From Hohaiivirga grylli (GTDB lineage Bacteria; Pseudomonadota; Alphaproteobacteria; Rhizobiales; Beijerinckiaceae), in the NCBI RefSeq assembly GCF_039655745.1, contig NZ_JBBYXI010000003.1:434001-498000 (forward strand): DNA of 64,000 nucleotides, given 5' to 3'. The notes under the pieces are model-generated. The model saw only the letters and a list, made by a program, of their open reading frames with translations, was not told the DNA's origin and made no database searches. Below, piece after piece: positions 9,097-16,492 of this stretch; position 1 is the stretch's first letter; the number at the start of each line of letters is the position of its first letter. A program made the position numbers and the translations under genes.

Positions 9097-9415
9097 ATGC
9101 CACTTTATAAAATTATAAACTATTGCGATGTCTATTCATCAGATATTCAACTAAACGATTTAATTTCGAAGAACTGAAAAATTTAATGCAGGTGCGATAA
9201 TACAGCTGTAAAGCATCATAGATTTTTGATGAGAATTTTTATTGGAATTTATTTCTCTCATTGCGCTTTAATGAGATAATGAACAAGTTCAAACACAGAA
9301 TGCATACAAGCAATAGAGCTTAATCCCCGTAATTGCTGTCGAGTGGGGATGAAGCGAGGGCCGGGTTGAGTAATCAATCCGGCCCTTGTGATTTTAAATT
9401 TATGCCTGTCGGCGA
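9097..9415. other. 319-base intergenic region with two hairpins
   Basis: No gene is supported. The first 200 bases are AT-rich. Bases 9323-9350 form a stem ATCCCC/GGGGAT. Bases 9358-9385 form a 12-bp stem from GGGCCGG to CCGGCCC closed by a GTAA tetraloop; one pair is G-U when read on the plus strand and a C-A mismatch on the minus strand. Neither is followed by a convincing T-tract. They may act as the 3' boundary of the minus-strand regulator or belong to a small plus-strand RNA. Confidence 0.5.
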
Positions 9416-10033
9416 TTAATCCATAACGGCGGCTTTGAGAATACAGACCATCATTGCACGACCTGGTTCTGTTCCTATGCAGCGAACTGTGTGGGGCCTG
9501 TCGCACCGATAGCGCAACGTTTCACCAGCTTTGGCTGTCTGAATTGCATCGCCAACTTCAACTTGGAACTCGCCTTCGAGCACAGAGAGACACTCAACAG
9601 AGCCCCGCTGGTGGGCATCAGAATCCAGAAAACCTTGAGGATCAGCCTGGACGTCGTACCACTGAAGCCATTCAACTGTTTTGATCCAGCCAATAATTGT
9701 CAAACGCATCCGTCCGTCATCGGAGACCAGAATAGGAGTATCTGCCTTGGAGGATTTATCAATAAACGGTTCTTCGTCGCTTGTGGCCAGAACACGCTCA
9801 ATTGAAACATCAAGTGCCTGAGATAGACGCCAAATTGTTGCAAGTGTTGGGTTTGTCTCATTACGCTCAATCTGGCTGATAATTGATTTTGCAACGCCTG
9901 ATTGCTCGGCCAGCTCAGAGAGCGACAGGTTGTAGGCTTTTCGCAAACGCTGGACAGTTTTTCCCAGTTGTCCAGATAGTGCCATGGCACCACTTTCCAG
10001 ACTACGTAGACGTTCTTTACCTTCAACACCCAT
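9416..10033 (-). CDS. XRE-family regulator with C-terminal cupin domain
   Basis: 205 residues. A Cro/C1-type helix-turn-helix occupies about residues 25-80 (LRKAYNLSLSELAEQSGVAKSIISQIERNETNPTLATIWRL), and a small cupin barrel fills the C-terminal half (SVECLSVLEGEFQVEVGD to RYRCDRPHTVRC). This two-domain type senses small metabolites in the cupin and controls catabolic, stress or transport genes. ATG 10033 is chosen because GAGG lies about 9 bases upstream; a GTG at 10057 would add 8 residues and has no ribosome site. Target genes are not evident: the neighbours are the RND pump and thiamine genes, both on separate units. Confidence 0.88.
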   Translation of the reverse strand: MGVEGKERLRSLESGAMALSGQLGKTVQRLRKAYNLSLSELAEQSGVAKSIISQIERNETNPTLATIWRLSQALDVSIERVLATSDEEPFIDKSSKADTPILVSDDGRMRLTIIGWIKTVEWLQWYDVQADPQGFLDSDAHQRGSVECLSVLEGEFQVEVGDAIQTAKAGETLRYRCDRPHTVRCIGTEPGRAMMVCILKAAVMD

Positions 10034-10170
10034 TATTTTCGCCTCAATACGTTCCACAAATAGAACATATGTTTGTTAGACCAAACGGCAAGAAAAAGGA
10101 AGACCCTTTAAGGCATTGAGTGCCATGTTTCTGAATAGGTGTGTGTATCTGTTGGTATGGAAAGCCTCGT

Positions 10171-10203
10171 TTCATCACTTCCATAACTTATGGAAGTGAT
10201 GAA
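10171..10203 (-). repeat. Perfect 33-nt palindrome across the thiD stop codon
   Basis: Two 16-base arms, TTCATCACTTCCATAA and its exact complement, flank a single central base. It contains the last nine thiD codons including the stop. On the minus-strand transcript it forms a strong hairpin but is followed by ACGAGGC rather than a U-run, so it is not a classical intrinsic terminator. Confidence 0.75.
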
Positions 10204-10978
10204 CTGGTCCTATCCCGTGGCCTATATGCAAGCTGTCTGCTGCTTTCAGAGCCGCCGTCAGGTATCGTTTAGCTTCTGTAATAGCCTCGCGTAAATCTGC
10301 ACCCTTGGCAATGAAAGCTGTAATTGCAGATGATAAGGTACAACCGGTTCCATGAGTATTGTGGCTGTTTAAGCGCGCAGAGCTGAGGCGATAAACGCCA
10401 TTGTGATCTAGCAGAATATCTGTACTCTCTGGCCCGTTACCATGTCCACCTTTTATCAAGACAGCTTTGGGGCCAAGTTTTAATAGCCGCTCAGCTTGAG
10501 AAATAACCTCTTGTTCATTGGAAGCAGGGTGATTGTCGCCAAGGATAACGGCAGCTTCTGGTAGATTGGGCGTAATTAAAAGAGCAAGGGGTAAAAGGCT
10601 TTCTTTGAGTGTTGTGACGGCTTCCTCTGCAATCAATCGATCTCCACTCGCTGCAACCATAACCGGATCAAGAATGATCTGGGCTTGATTGTATTTTCCC
10701 AAACCATTCGCAACAGCTTGGATAATGTCTGGTTGAGAGAGCATGCCAATTTTAACAGCATTCACGTCCAGATCTGAAAATACGCTATCAATCTGCTGTT
10801 TCACGAAGTCTGGGGGGATGTTGTATATCCCCTGAACGCCACGTGTGTTCTGGGCAGTCAGGGCTGTAATCACGCTTGCGCCATAGACACCAAGAGCTGA
10901 AAAAGTTTTCAAATCAGCCTGTATTCCGGCACCGCCACCAGAATCCGAACCTGCAATAGTTACTGCGATAGCTGTCAT
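10175..10978 (-). CDS. thiD: Hydroxymethylpyrimidine / phosphomethylpyrimidine kinase
   Basis: 267-residue ribokinase-fold enzyme that phosphorylates HMP and then HMP-phosphate to HMP-pyrophosphate, the pyrimidine substrate of ThiE. Family signatures are the N-terminal AGSDSGGGAGIQADLKTF, the ALTAQNT segment, DPVMVAASGDRL, and the C-terminal NTHGTGCTLSSAI anion hole with the catalytic Cys. It lies 18 bases downstream of thiE on the minus strand, so thiE-thiD form one operon controlled by the TPP riboswitch upstream of thiE. The last codons fall within a perfect palindrome. Confidence 0.96.
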   Translation of the reverse strand: MTAIAVTIAGSDSGGGAGIQADLKTFSALGVYGASVITALTAQNTRGVQGIYNIPPDFVKQQIDSVFSDLDVNAVKIGMLSQPDIIQAVANGLGKYNQAQIILDPVMVAASGDRLIAEEAVTTLKESLLPLALLITPNLPEAAVILGDNHPASNEQEVISQAERLLKLGPKAVLIKGGHGNGPESTDILLDHNGVYRLSSARLNSHNTHGTGCTLSSAITAFIAKGADLREAITEAKRYLTAALKAADSLHIGHGIGPVHHFHKLWK

Positions 10979-10996
10979 ATTGGTATCTCTGGATGC

Positions 10997-11662
10997 TTAC
11001 TGGTTATGCTGAGCTTGAAAAGCTTTGGTAATAACTTCATTCAAGGATTGAGCTGCAGATGTAATATCATCAGGGGAGAAAAGGGCAGATATGATGGCAA
11101 TACCATCAGAACCCGCTTCAATAACCGATGCTGCATTCTTGTGATTAATCCCTGAAATAGCACCGACAGGCAGAAAAGGCTGTCTGGAACGGATTTGTCT
11201 GGCCAGTTTTGAGAAGCCGTCTAGGCCGATAGATGCGCCCGCATCATCCTTGCTGTTGGTTGGGAAAACACTCCCAATACAGGCATAATCTACTGGGAGC
11301 TTGCTGCATTCTTCTGCATTGATGGCATTGTTGACTGTCAGGCCAATGATGGCGGAGGCGCCGAGAATATGTCGCGCGTCCTGTGCGTACATATCGGATT
11401 GACCAATGTGAACACCTTCAGCACCTGATGCCAGAGCGACATCAATACGATCATTGATAAGAAGAGGAACGGATGTTCCTGCAAGAACATTCTTGATGGC
11501 CCGGGCTTGCTCAATCATTGGGCGCGTATCAGATGTTTTATCTCTGTACTGGATTAAGGTTGCACCACCCTGAACCGCAGCCAATACAAGCTCATGTAAT
11601 GGACGTCCACGCGCAATCTGCGGATCAATAATTCCGTAAAGGCGAATATCAACACTGGTCAT
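10997..11662 (-). CDS. thiE: Thiamine-phosphate synthase
   Basis: 221-residue TIM-barrel enzyme that joins HMP-PP and thiazole phosphate to thiamine monophosphate. Conserved blocks are IQYRDK (HMP-PP binding), LLINDRIDVALASGAEGVHIGQSD, the P-loop-like segment GSVFPTNSKDDAGASIGLDG, and VGAISGINHKNAASVIEAG. It is the first gene of a thiE-thiD operon whose leader holds a TPP riboswitch ending about 120 bases upstream. No thiC, thiG, thiS or thiO is in the window, so the rest of the pathway or a salvage route must be encoded elsewhere. The ribosome site is weak (GGAT), consistent with riboswitch control, but this is inference. Confidence 0.96.
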   Translation of the reverse strand: MTSVDIRLYGIIDPQIARGRPLHELVLAAVQGGATLIQYRDKTSDTRPMIEQARAIKNVLAGTSVPLLINDRIDVALASGAEGVHIGQSDMYAQDARHILGASAIIGLTVNNAINAEECSKLPVDYACIGSVFPTNSKDDAGASIGLDGFSKLARQIRSRQPFLPVGAISGINHKNAASVIEAGSDGIAIISALFSPDDITSAAQSLNEVITKAFQAQHNQ

Positions 11663-11780
11663 GTTTTATCCGTAATAGAAAGTTTATCTGAGTTTTGAGG
11701 GCGATATAGGGATGCCGTAAGGCTGAAGAAGCCAAATGCAACGTTATTCTGAGATTTGGATCTATGTACAATACCATCTC

Positions 11781-11860
11781 TCTTTCCTCCGCCGGCATGA
11801 TCCGGATCAGGTTCATGGGTTGGTACAGACCTCTCAGCCCTAAAGGGCACCCCAAGGAGA
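11781..11860 (-). ncRNA. TPP (THI-element) riboswitch upstream of thiED
   Basis: On the minus strand the conserved elements occur in order: a 5' P1 strand ending CTCCTTGGGGTGCCC, the GGGCTGAGAGG box holding the pyrimidine-sensing CUGAGA, then ACCCATGAACCTGATCCGG and GATCATGCCGGCGGAGGAAAG for the pyrophosphate sensor helices. This is the canonical aptamer that binds thiamine pyrophosphate. The approximately 120-base stretch to the thiE ATG would carry the expression platform; I see a short GGCT/AGCC hairpin there but no U-tailed terminator, so control of translation initiation is more likely. Confidence 0.95.
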
Positions 11861-11910
11861 TGTTAGGATACTAGCTACTTGCTGAAACAGAAGCAAGCAA
11901 GAGAATGATA

Positions 11911-12909
11911 TCAGCCCCATAGTTCAGGCGTTGGCGGATAGAGCAGGCTCTGTTCACAATGAAGGGGTGGCGTCCTGTCTGCTGATAAAAGCAGAGGACC
12001 ATCAAGATCAACATATTTTGCCTTTGAGGCTAAGATCATAGCGGGTGCCATTGCCAAGGATGAGCCCAGCATACAGCCAACCATAATATCCATGCCAAGC
12101 TGCTGGACTTCATTGGCAACTGAAAGAGCCTCATAGAGGCCACCTGTTTTATCGAGCTTGATATTAACCAGATCATATATGCCAACAAGAGTGGGGAGGG
12201 CCTCTCTGCGATGTGCGCTTTCATCTGCACAAAGCGGCACAGGCTTATCTATTGTTTTGAGAATATGGTCGAGCTCTGCCGGCAGGGGCTGTTCAATCAT
12301 GGCGTATCCAGCGTCAGAACATGCCAGAAAATGCTCCGGTAGATTATTCTCTGTCCAGCCTTCGTTGGCATCTGCAATAAGTGTGGCATTCGGCGCGCCA
12401 GAACGGACGGCTTTGATCCGCTCAATGTCCAAATTATCCCCCCCACCGAGTTTGACCTTAAGCAAAGGCCGATCAGCTGCTTTTACCGCTGACTTATTCA
12501 TGACTTCTGGTGTGCCAATACTGATTGTGAAAGCGGTTGTTACCGGCGCCCAATCCTTGGCACCAGCTGTAATATGAGCTGGAATACCTGTTACTTTTGC
12601 TTCCAGATCCCAAAGCGCATTATCAATCGCATTGCGAGCCGCTCCAGCAGGTATGATGCGACTTAATGCTTCATGAGAAATACCATTCTCGACAGAGGGA
12701 CGAATATTTTCAATTTGCGCGATAACACTGTCAACGCTTTCACCATAGCGTGCATATGGCGTGCATTCCCCGCGTCCAATCTTTTGATTATTGAGGTCTG
12801 TTAGTTCAACCGTTACAACGATTGCTTCAGTACGTGTCCCTCGCGATATAACGAAAGGTTCTTTTAAAGGAAAATGATCAATTTTTGTCTGTATTTTGCA
12901 GGGGATCAT
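11911..12909 (-). CDS. Dipeptide epimerase (L-Ala-D/L-Glu epimerase type), enolase superfamily
   Basis: 332 residues with an N-terminal capping domain and a C-terminal barrel carrying the muconate-lactonising subgroup catalytic set: the KVK motif (LLKVKLGG), metal ligands in DANEGW, EQPLP and CADES, and the second catalytic Lys in NIKLDKTGG. The late KYVDLDGPLLL stretch is typical of L-Ala-D/L-Glu epimerases, which help recycle murein tripeptide by converting L-Ala-D-Glu to L-Ala-L-Glu. Substrate specificity in this family varies, so a related dipeptide cannot be excluded. ATG 12909 has AAGGTG seven bases upstream. It is divergent from the Mla operon and lies upstream of, but is not controlled by, the TPP riboswitch. 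Confidence 0.88.
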   Translation of the reverse strand: MIPCKIQTKIDHFPLKEPFVISRGTRTEAIVVTVELTDLNNQKIGRGECTPYARYGESVDSVIAQIENIRPSVENGISHEALSRIIPAGAARNAIDNALWDLEAKVTGIPAHITAGAKDWAPVTTAFTISIGTPEVMNKSAVKAADRPLLKVKLGGGDNLDIERIKAVRSGAPNATLIADANEGWTENNLPEHFLACSDAGYAMIEQPLPAELDHILKTIDKPVPLCADESAHRREALPTLVGIYDLVNIKLDKTGGLYEALSVANEVQQLGMDIMVGCMLGSSLAMAPAMILASKAKYVDLDGPLLLSADRTPPLHCEQSLLYPPTPELWG

Positions 12910-12999
12910 TGATATGCACCTTAACTATTTTATCGCTTTTATTAAAGTACTTAGGTTAAGAAATTAGTTCGTTCTTTTTTAGTGGCAAGGATTTTCTGC

Positions 13000-14145
13000 G
13001 TGCACTCAGCAGATATTGATAATGAACCGAAGATAGATGTCAGTCATGCTGACAATCAGGTTCATATTGCCTTGCAGGGAGACTGGACCTCAAGTCTTGG
13101 AAAAAGGGCTGATGATTACGCGGCAAGACTTGTCGAGATACAGGAAAATCAGCCAGTTATCTTTGATCTGTCTGGTCTGGGACGGCTGGATACAGTTGGC
13201 AGCTGGCTGATTATTCGTTCAGCACGTACACTTGAGAGCCGAGGTATCAAAGTTCAGATACAGGGGCAAAGTGCAACCCATGATATTCTTCTGACTGAAA
13301 TATCTTCTCATACGGTTGAGGAAAAGCAGGAAGAAAAGCAATCTGGACTTGTTACTTTCTTATCTGAAATTGGAAAGTCAGTTATCCAGACACGCCAGGA
13401 TGCCTATGATGGTATTGTCTTTTTTGGTCAGGTTGTCTCGGCGTTAATCCGTGTTCTGTTCAGGCCAAAATCATTTCGTTTTACGTCGCTTGTTACACAG
13501 ATGGAGCAGGTTGCTCTTCGTGGTGTGCCGATCATTGTTCTGATCTCGTTTCTTGTTGGCTGTATTATTGCGCAGCAAGGTATCTTTCAGCTGAAGACAT
13601 TTGGGGCAACAGTTTTTGTTGTTGACCTGATCAGTATTCTGACATTGCGCGAACTGGCCGTTCTCCTTACTGCAATTATGATTGCAGGTCGTTCTGGTTC
13701 TGCATATACGGCAGAGCTCGGATCCATGAAAATGAGTGAAGAGGTTGATGCTTTACGCGTAATGGGGCTTGATCCGATTGAAGTTCTGATTGTCCCGAGA
13801 ATTCTGGCTCTTATTATCGGATTGCCACTTCTCACTTTCATCGCATCAATGTCCGGTTTGTTGGGCGGTGCAATTACGGCTGCACTCTATGGTGATATTC
13901 CATCGGATGTCTTTTTGACACGGCTTCAGTCTGCAATTGCTATGAATACCTTTTTTGCCGGCATTATAAAGGCGCCTTTCATGGCTTTGGTTATTGGTGT
14001 TATTGCCTGTTCCGAAGGCTTGGCTGTTAAGGGATCAGCTGAATCGTTGGGGCGTAATGTGACTTCGGCAGTTGTGAAGTCCATCTTCATGGTTATTTTG
14101 ATGGATGGTATCTTCGCTATGTTCTACGCAGCGATTAACTTCTGA
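13000..14145 (+). CDS. mlaE: MlaE-type ABC permease with N-terminal STAS domain
   Basis: 381 residues. Residues 1 to about 105 form a STAS-like domain (VIFDLSGLGRLDTVGSWLIIRSA), and the rest is the MlaE/YrbE permease with about five helices (VPIIVLISFLVGCIIAQQG, AVLLTAIMIAGRSGSAYTAELGSMK, EEVDALRVMGLDPIEVLIVPR). In the family the permease and ATPase move phospholipids across the inner membrane, working with an MCE protein. The GTG at 13000 is used because AAGGA is eight bases upstream; a GTG at 12982 has no ribosome site. Fusion of STAS to the permease replaces the separate MlaB of enterics. It starts a four-gene operon. Confidence 0.92.
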   Translation: MHSADIDNEPKIDVSHADNQVHIALQGDWTSSLGKRADDYAARLVEIQENQPVIFDLSGLGRLDTVGSWLIIRSARTLESRGIKVQIQGQSATHDILLTEISSHTVEEKQEEKQSGLVTFLSEIGKSVIQTRQDAYDGIVFFGQVVSALIRVLFRPKSFRFTSLVTQMEQVALRGVPIIVLISFLVGCIIAQQGIFQLKTFGATVFVVDLISILTLRELAVLLTAIMIAGRSGSAYTAELGSMKMSEEVDALRVMGLDPIEVLIVPRILALIIGLPLLTFIASMSGLLGGAITAALYGDIPSDVFLTRLQSAIAMNTFFAGIIKAPFMALVIGVIACSEGLAVKGSAESLGRNVTSAVVKSIFMVILMDGIFAMFYAAINF

Positions 14146-14151
14146 GGTCCA

Positions 14152-14973
14152 ATGAGCAAGCCTGAGCCAAAAAATATGCCGCAGAATAATGATACTTCCC
14201 AGAAGGAAGTCGTCATAAGTGTGCGTGGCTTGGAAGTTGGTTTTGGTCCTAAAACAATTATGAAGGATCTTAATCTTGATATTTATCGGGGTGAGATTCT
14301 TGGCTTCGTAGGTGCTTCGGGTACGGGTAAATCCGTTTTAACCCGTACTATTCTTGGGCTGATTAAAAAACGCGCGGGTGAAATCAACGTATTTGGCCAG
14401 AATGTTGATGGTCTTTCTCATGATGAGCGCCGGAAGATGGAGCAGCGCTGGGGTGTTCTCTTTCAGCAGGGGGCATTGTTCTCAGCCCTGACGGTCAAGC
14501 AAAATGTTCAGGTGCCGATGCGGGAATATCTGTCTCTTCCTCAGGATGTTCTGGATGAGATGGCAATGCTGAAGATTCAGATGGTTGGTCTTCCAGCTGA
14601 TGCGGCTGATAAATTTCCTTCAGAACTTTCTGGTGGTATGATCAAGCGTGCGGCTTTGGCGCGTGCTTTAGCTTTAGATCCGGATATCCTTTTCTTGGAT
14701 GAGCCAACATCAGGGCTTGATCCGATTGGTGCGGGTGATTTTGATGATCTCATTGAAACACTGCAAAAAACACTTGGCCTGACAGTTTTCATGGTCACAC
14801 ATGATTTGGATAGTCTCTACTCAGCTTGTGATCGTATTGCTGCACTTGGTCAGGGAAAAATTATAGAGCAAGGGCCGATTGAACATATGTTGCAATCAAC
14901 AAATCCTTGGGTACATTCTTATTTTCATGGTAAGCGGGCTCGTGCTGTGCTTGCAGGGCAGCATGAGGCATAA
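14152..14973 (+). CDS. mlaF: MlaF-type ABC transporter ATPase
   Basis: 273 residues with all ABC ATPase motifs: Walker A GASGTGKS at 54-61, Q-loop in VLFQQGALFSA, signature LSGGM, Walker B ILFLDEPTSGLDP and the switch His in MVTHDLDS. It powers lipid transport together with the upstream permease; the SGGM signature with MIKRAALARALALDP is typical of the MlaF subgroup. ATG 14152 lies six bases after the permease stop with GAGG upstream. About 20 polar residues precede the nucleotide-binding domain. Confidence 0.94.
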   Translation: MSKPEPKNMPQNNDTSQKEVVISVRGLEVGFGPKTIMKDLNLDIYRGEILGFVGASGTGKSVLTRTILGLIKKRAGEINVFGQNVDGLSHDERRKMEQRWGVLFQQGALFSALTVKQNVQVPMREYLSLPQDVLDEMAMLKIQMVGLPADAADKFPSELSGGMIKRAALARALALDPDILFLDEPTSGLDPIGAGDFDDLIETLQKTLGLTVFMVTHDLDSLYSACDRIAALGQGKIIEQGPIEHMLQSTNPWVHSYFHGKRARAVLAGQHEA

Positions 14974-14977
14974 TGAT

Positions 14978-15850
14978 ATGGAAACAAAAGCAAATTACGC
15001 CCTAGTGGGAGCCTTTACTCTGGCAGTCATTGCTGGAGCGTTCGCTTTTATCTACTGGTTTGCCGACCTTGGCTCTGCCAAGCAGCGTAAAACACTGGAT
15101 ATCATATTCTCAGATTCCGTTTCTGGTTTGTCTGTTGGGGCCAGTGTTCTGTTCAATGGTATCCCAGTTGGGCAGGTAATGAATATCCGTATCCGGCCAG
15201 AGGACCCGCGGCAGGTTGAGGTTCGTACCCGAATTGATGATGGTACACCGTTGCGGATGGATACGACAGCAATGCTTGAGTATCAGGGCTTGACCGGTGC
15301 TGCTTCTATATCACTGACAGGTGGTGATCCACGCGCAGCCGATCTCGTTGCTGCGAAGGGGGATGACTTTCCCGAGCTTTATGCCAAGCGTTCTGACTTT
15401 CAGAGCCTGATGGAATCTGCCCGTAATATTGCTGCCCGTGCCGATGATCTTGTAACACGTATGGATAAGTTGGTTGGTGATAATCAGGAATCTATTACGA
15501 AGATTGTCAAAAATGTTGAGAACTTTTCTGATGTGCTCGGTGATAGCTCTTCAGGTGTAAAGAGATTTTTGGATCAGATTGGCGATTCAGGTAAGGGAGC
15601 TCTTGATGAGGTTCATGCTGCAGCTGCTTCAATCAAGAAACTTTCTGATCATCTGGAAGGTCAGTTGAATGAGATTGCAGAAGGTCTGAAGCGCTTTACA
15701 GGCTCTGGCCTGCAGCAGTACCAGAATCTGGCTGTCGAAGGCCGTAAGTCACTGAATGAACTGAATAAGCTTATTCAGGGGATACAACGCAATCCGCAGC
15801 AGTTTATTTTAGGGCCTCGCTCATCTATGCCCCAGTATAACGGAAGATAA
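14978..15850 (+). CDS. mlaD: MlaD-type MCE-domain protein
   Basis: 290 residues: a single membrane anchor at about residues 8-28 (ALVGAFTLAVIAGAFAFIYWF), a periplasmic MCE domain (about 38-115, with SVSGLSVGASVLFNGIPVGQV and the beta-strand ending ASISLTGG), and a long helical tail ending in a proline- and glutamine-rich stretch. MCE proteins form hexameric rings that guide lipids between the membranes. ATG 14978 follows the ATPase stop by four bases; GAGG is within the end of that gene. A longer upstream reading frame overlaps mlaF and is not supported. Confidence 0.93.
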   Translation: METKANYALVGAFTLAVIAGAFAFIYWFADLGSAKQRKTLDIIFSDSVSGLSVGASVLFNGIPVGQVMNIRIRPEDPRQVEVRTRIDDGTPLRMDTTAMLEYQGLTGAASISLTGGDPRAADLVAAKGDDFPELYAKRSDFQSLMESARNIAARADDLVTRMDKLVGDNQESITKIVKNVENFSDVLGDSSSGVKRFLDQIGDSGKGALDEVHAAAASIKKLSDHLEGQLNEIAEGLKRFTGSGLQQYQNLAVEGRKSLNELNKLIQGIQRNPQQFILGPRSSMPQYNGR

Positions 15851-15865
15851 GAACGGACGAATGTT

Positions 15866-16477
15866 ATGACAAAGAAACCTTCATTCCAGAAGAAAGTCCT
15901 TTCCTGTTCTCGTCTTGCCAAGACGGGGTTGGTATCCGTTATATTAGTTGGGCTTGCTGCCTGCGGGACTGGTCCGGCCCCAACGACCTATGATCTGTCA
16001 GCTCCGACAACAGGTATCAAAGCGCGCCTTGGTGGACAGATTGTTATTGCAACGCCAACGGCTCTTCAGGCTCTGAGTGATCAGAATATTGTCGTTCGTA
16101 ATGAAACGGGTGCAATGACATTTTTAGGCGGAGGGCAGTGGGCTGATCAACTGCCAAACCTGATACAGGCCCGCCTCATCAATACATTCGAAAACGGTTC
16201 AAAGCTTCGTGCTGTTGCTCTGCCATCAAGTGGTGTCATTGCTGATTATCAGCTTGTCTCAGATGTACGTGCCTTTTACGTCGTGACACCTGGGAATGAA
16301 GCGGTTGTCGAATTGTCTGTTCGTCTCGTGAATGCACGGACAGGACAAATCATACGCGGGAAGGTCTTTACAGCTAAGCGTCAGGTTGGTGACGGCCTCA
16401 ATGCCGGAAGTGCCGCCGTTGCACTGAATGACGCTTTGTCATCTGTTCTGCTTGAAATTGCACGTTGGGTTGGCTGA
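15866..16477 (+). CDS. ABC-type transport auxiliary lipoprotein of the Mla/Pqi type
   Basis: 203 residues. The leader has a lipobox LAAC at about residues 29-32 (LVGLAACGTG), so the mature protein is a lipid-anchored periplasmic protein. The body (TTYDLSAP, LIQARLINTFENG, YQLVSDVRAFYV, VVELSVRLVNARTGQIIRGKVF) matches the auxiliary lipoprotein family that accompanies MCE transporters (COG3218, PqiC-like). It is the last gene of the operon; the stop lies inside a hairpin shared with the convergent ygiC. Confidence 0.86.
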   Translation: MTKKPSFQKKVLSCSRLAKTGLVSVILVGLAACGTGPAPTTYDLSAPTTGIKARLGGQIVIATPTALQALSDQNIVVRNETGAMTFLGGGQWADQLPNLIQARLINTFENGSKLRAVALPSSGVIADYQLVSDVRAFYVVTPGNEAVVELSVRLVNARTGQIIRGKVFTAKRQVGDGLNAGSAAVALNDALSSVLLEIARWVG

Positions 16478-16492
16478 TCAGCGATCAGCCAA
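16470..16492. terminator. Hairpin shared by two convergent stop codons
   Basis: 10-base arms TTGGCTGATC / GATCAGCCAA around AGC. The plus-strand TGA (16475-16477) and the minus-strand TGA (16485-16487) lie in opposite arms. There is no T-tract on either side, so it may act as a weak bidirectional terminator or 3'-end stabiliser. Confidence 0.6.

Noticed and set aside
10051..10066. GTTC-N8-GAAC inverted repeat near the XRE regulator start (autoregulatory site or SOS box)
   Set aside because: Arms are only four bases, the spacing does not fit the alphaproteobacterial LexA consensus, and such short matches are frequent.
11649..11855. Minus-strand open frame of 68 codons upstream of thiE
   Set aside because: It lies within the TPP riboswitch aptamer and leader, whose conserved RNA elements explain the sequence; the peptide has no family features.
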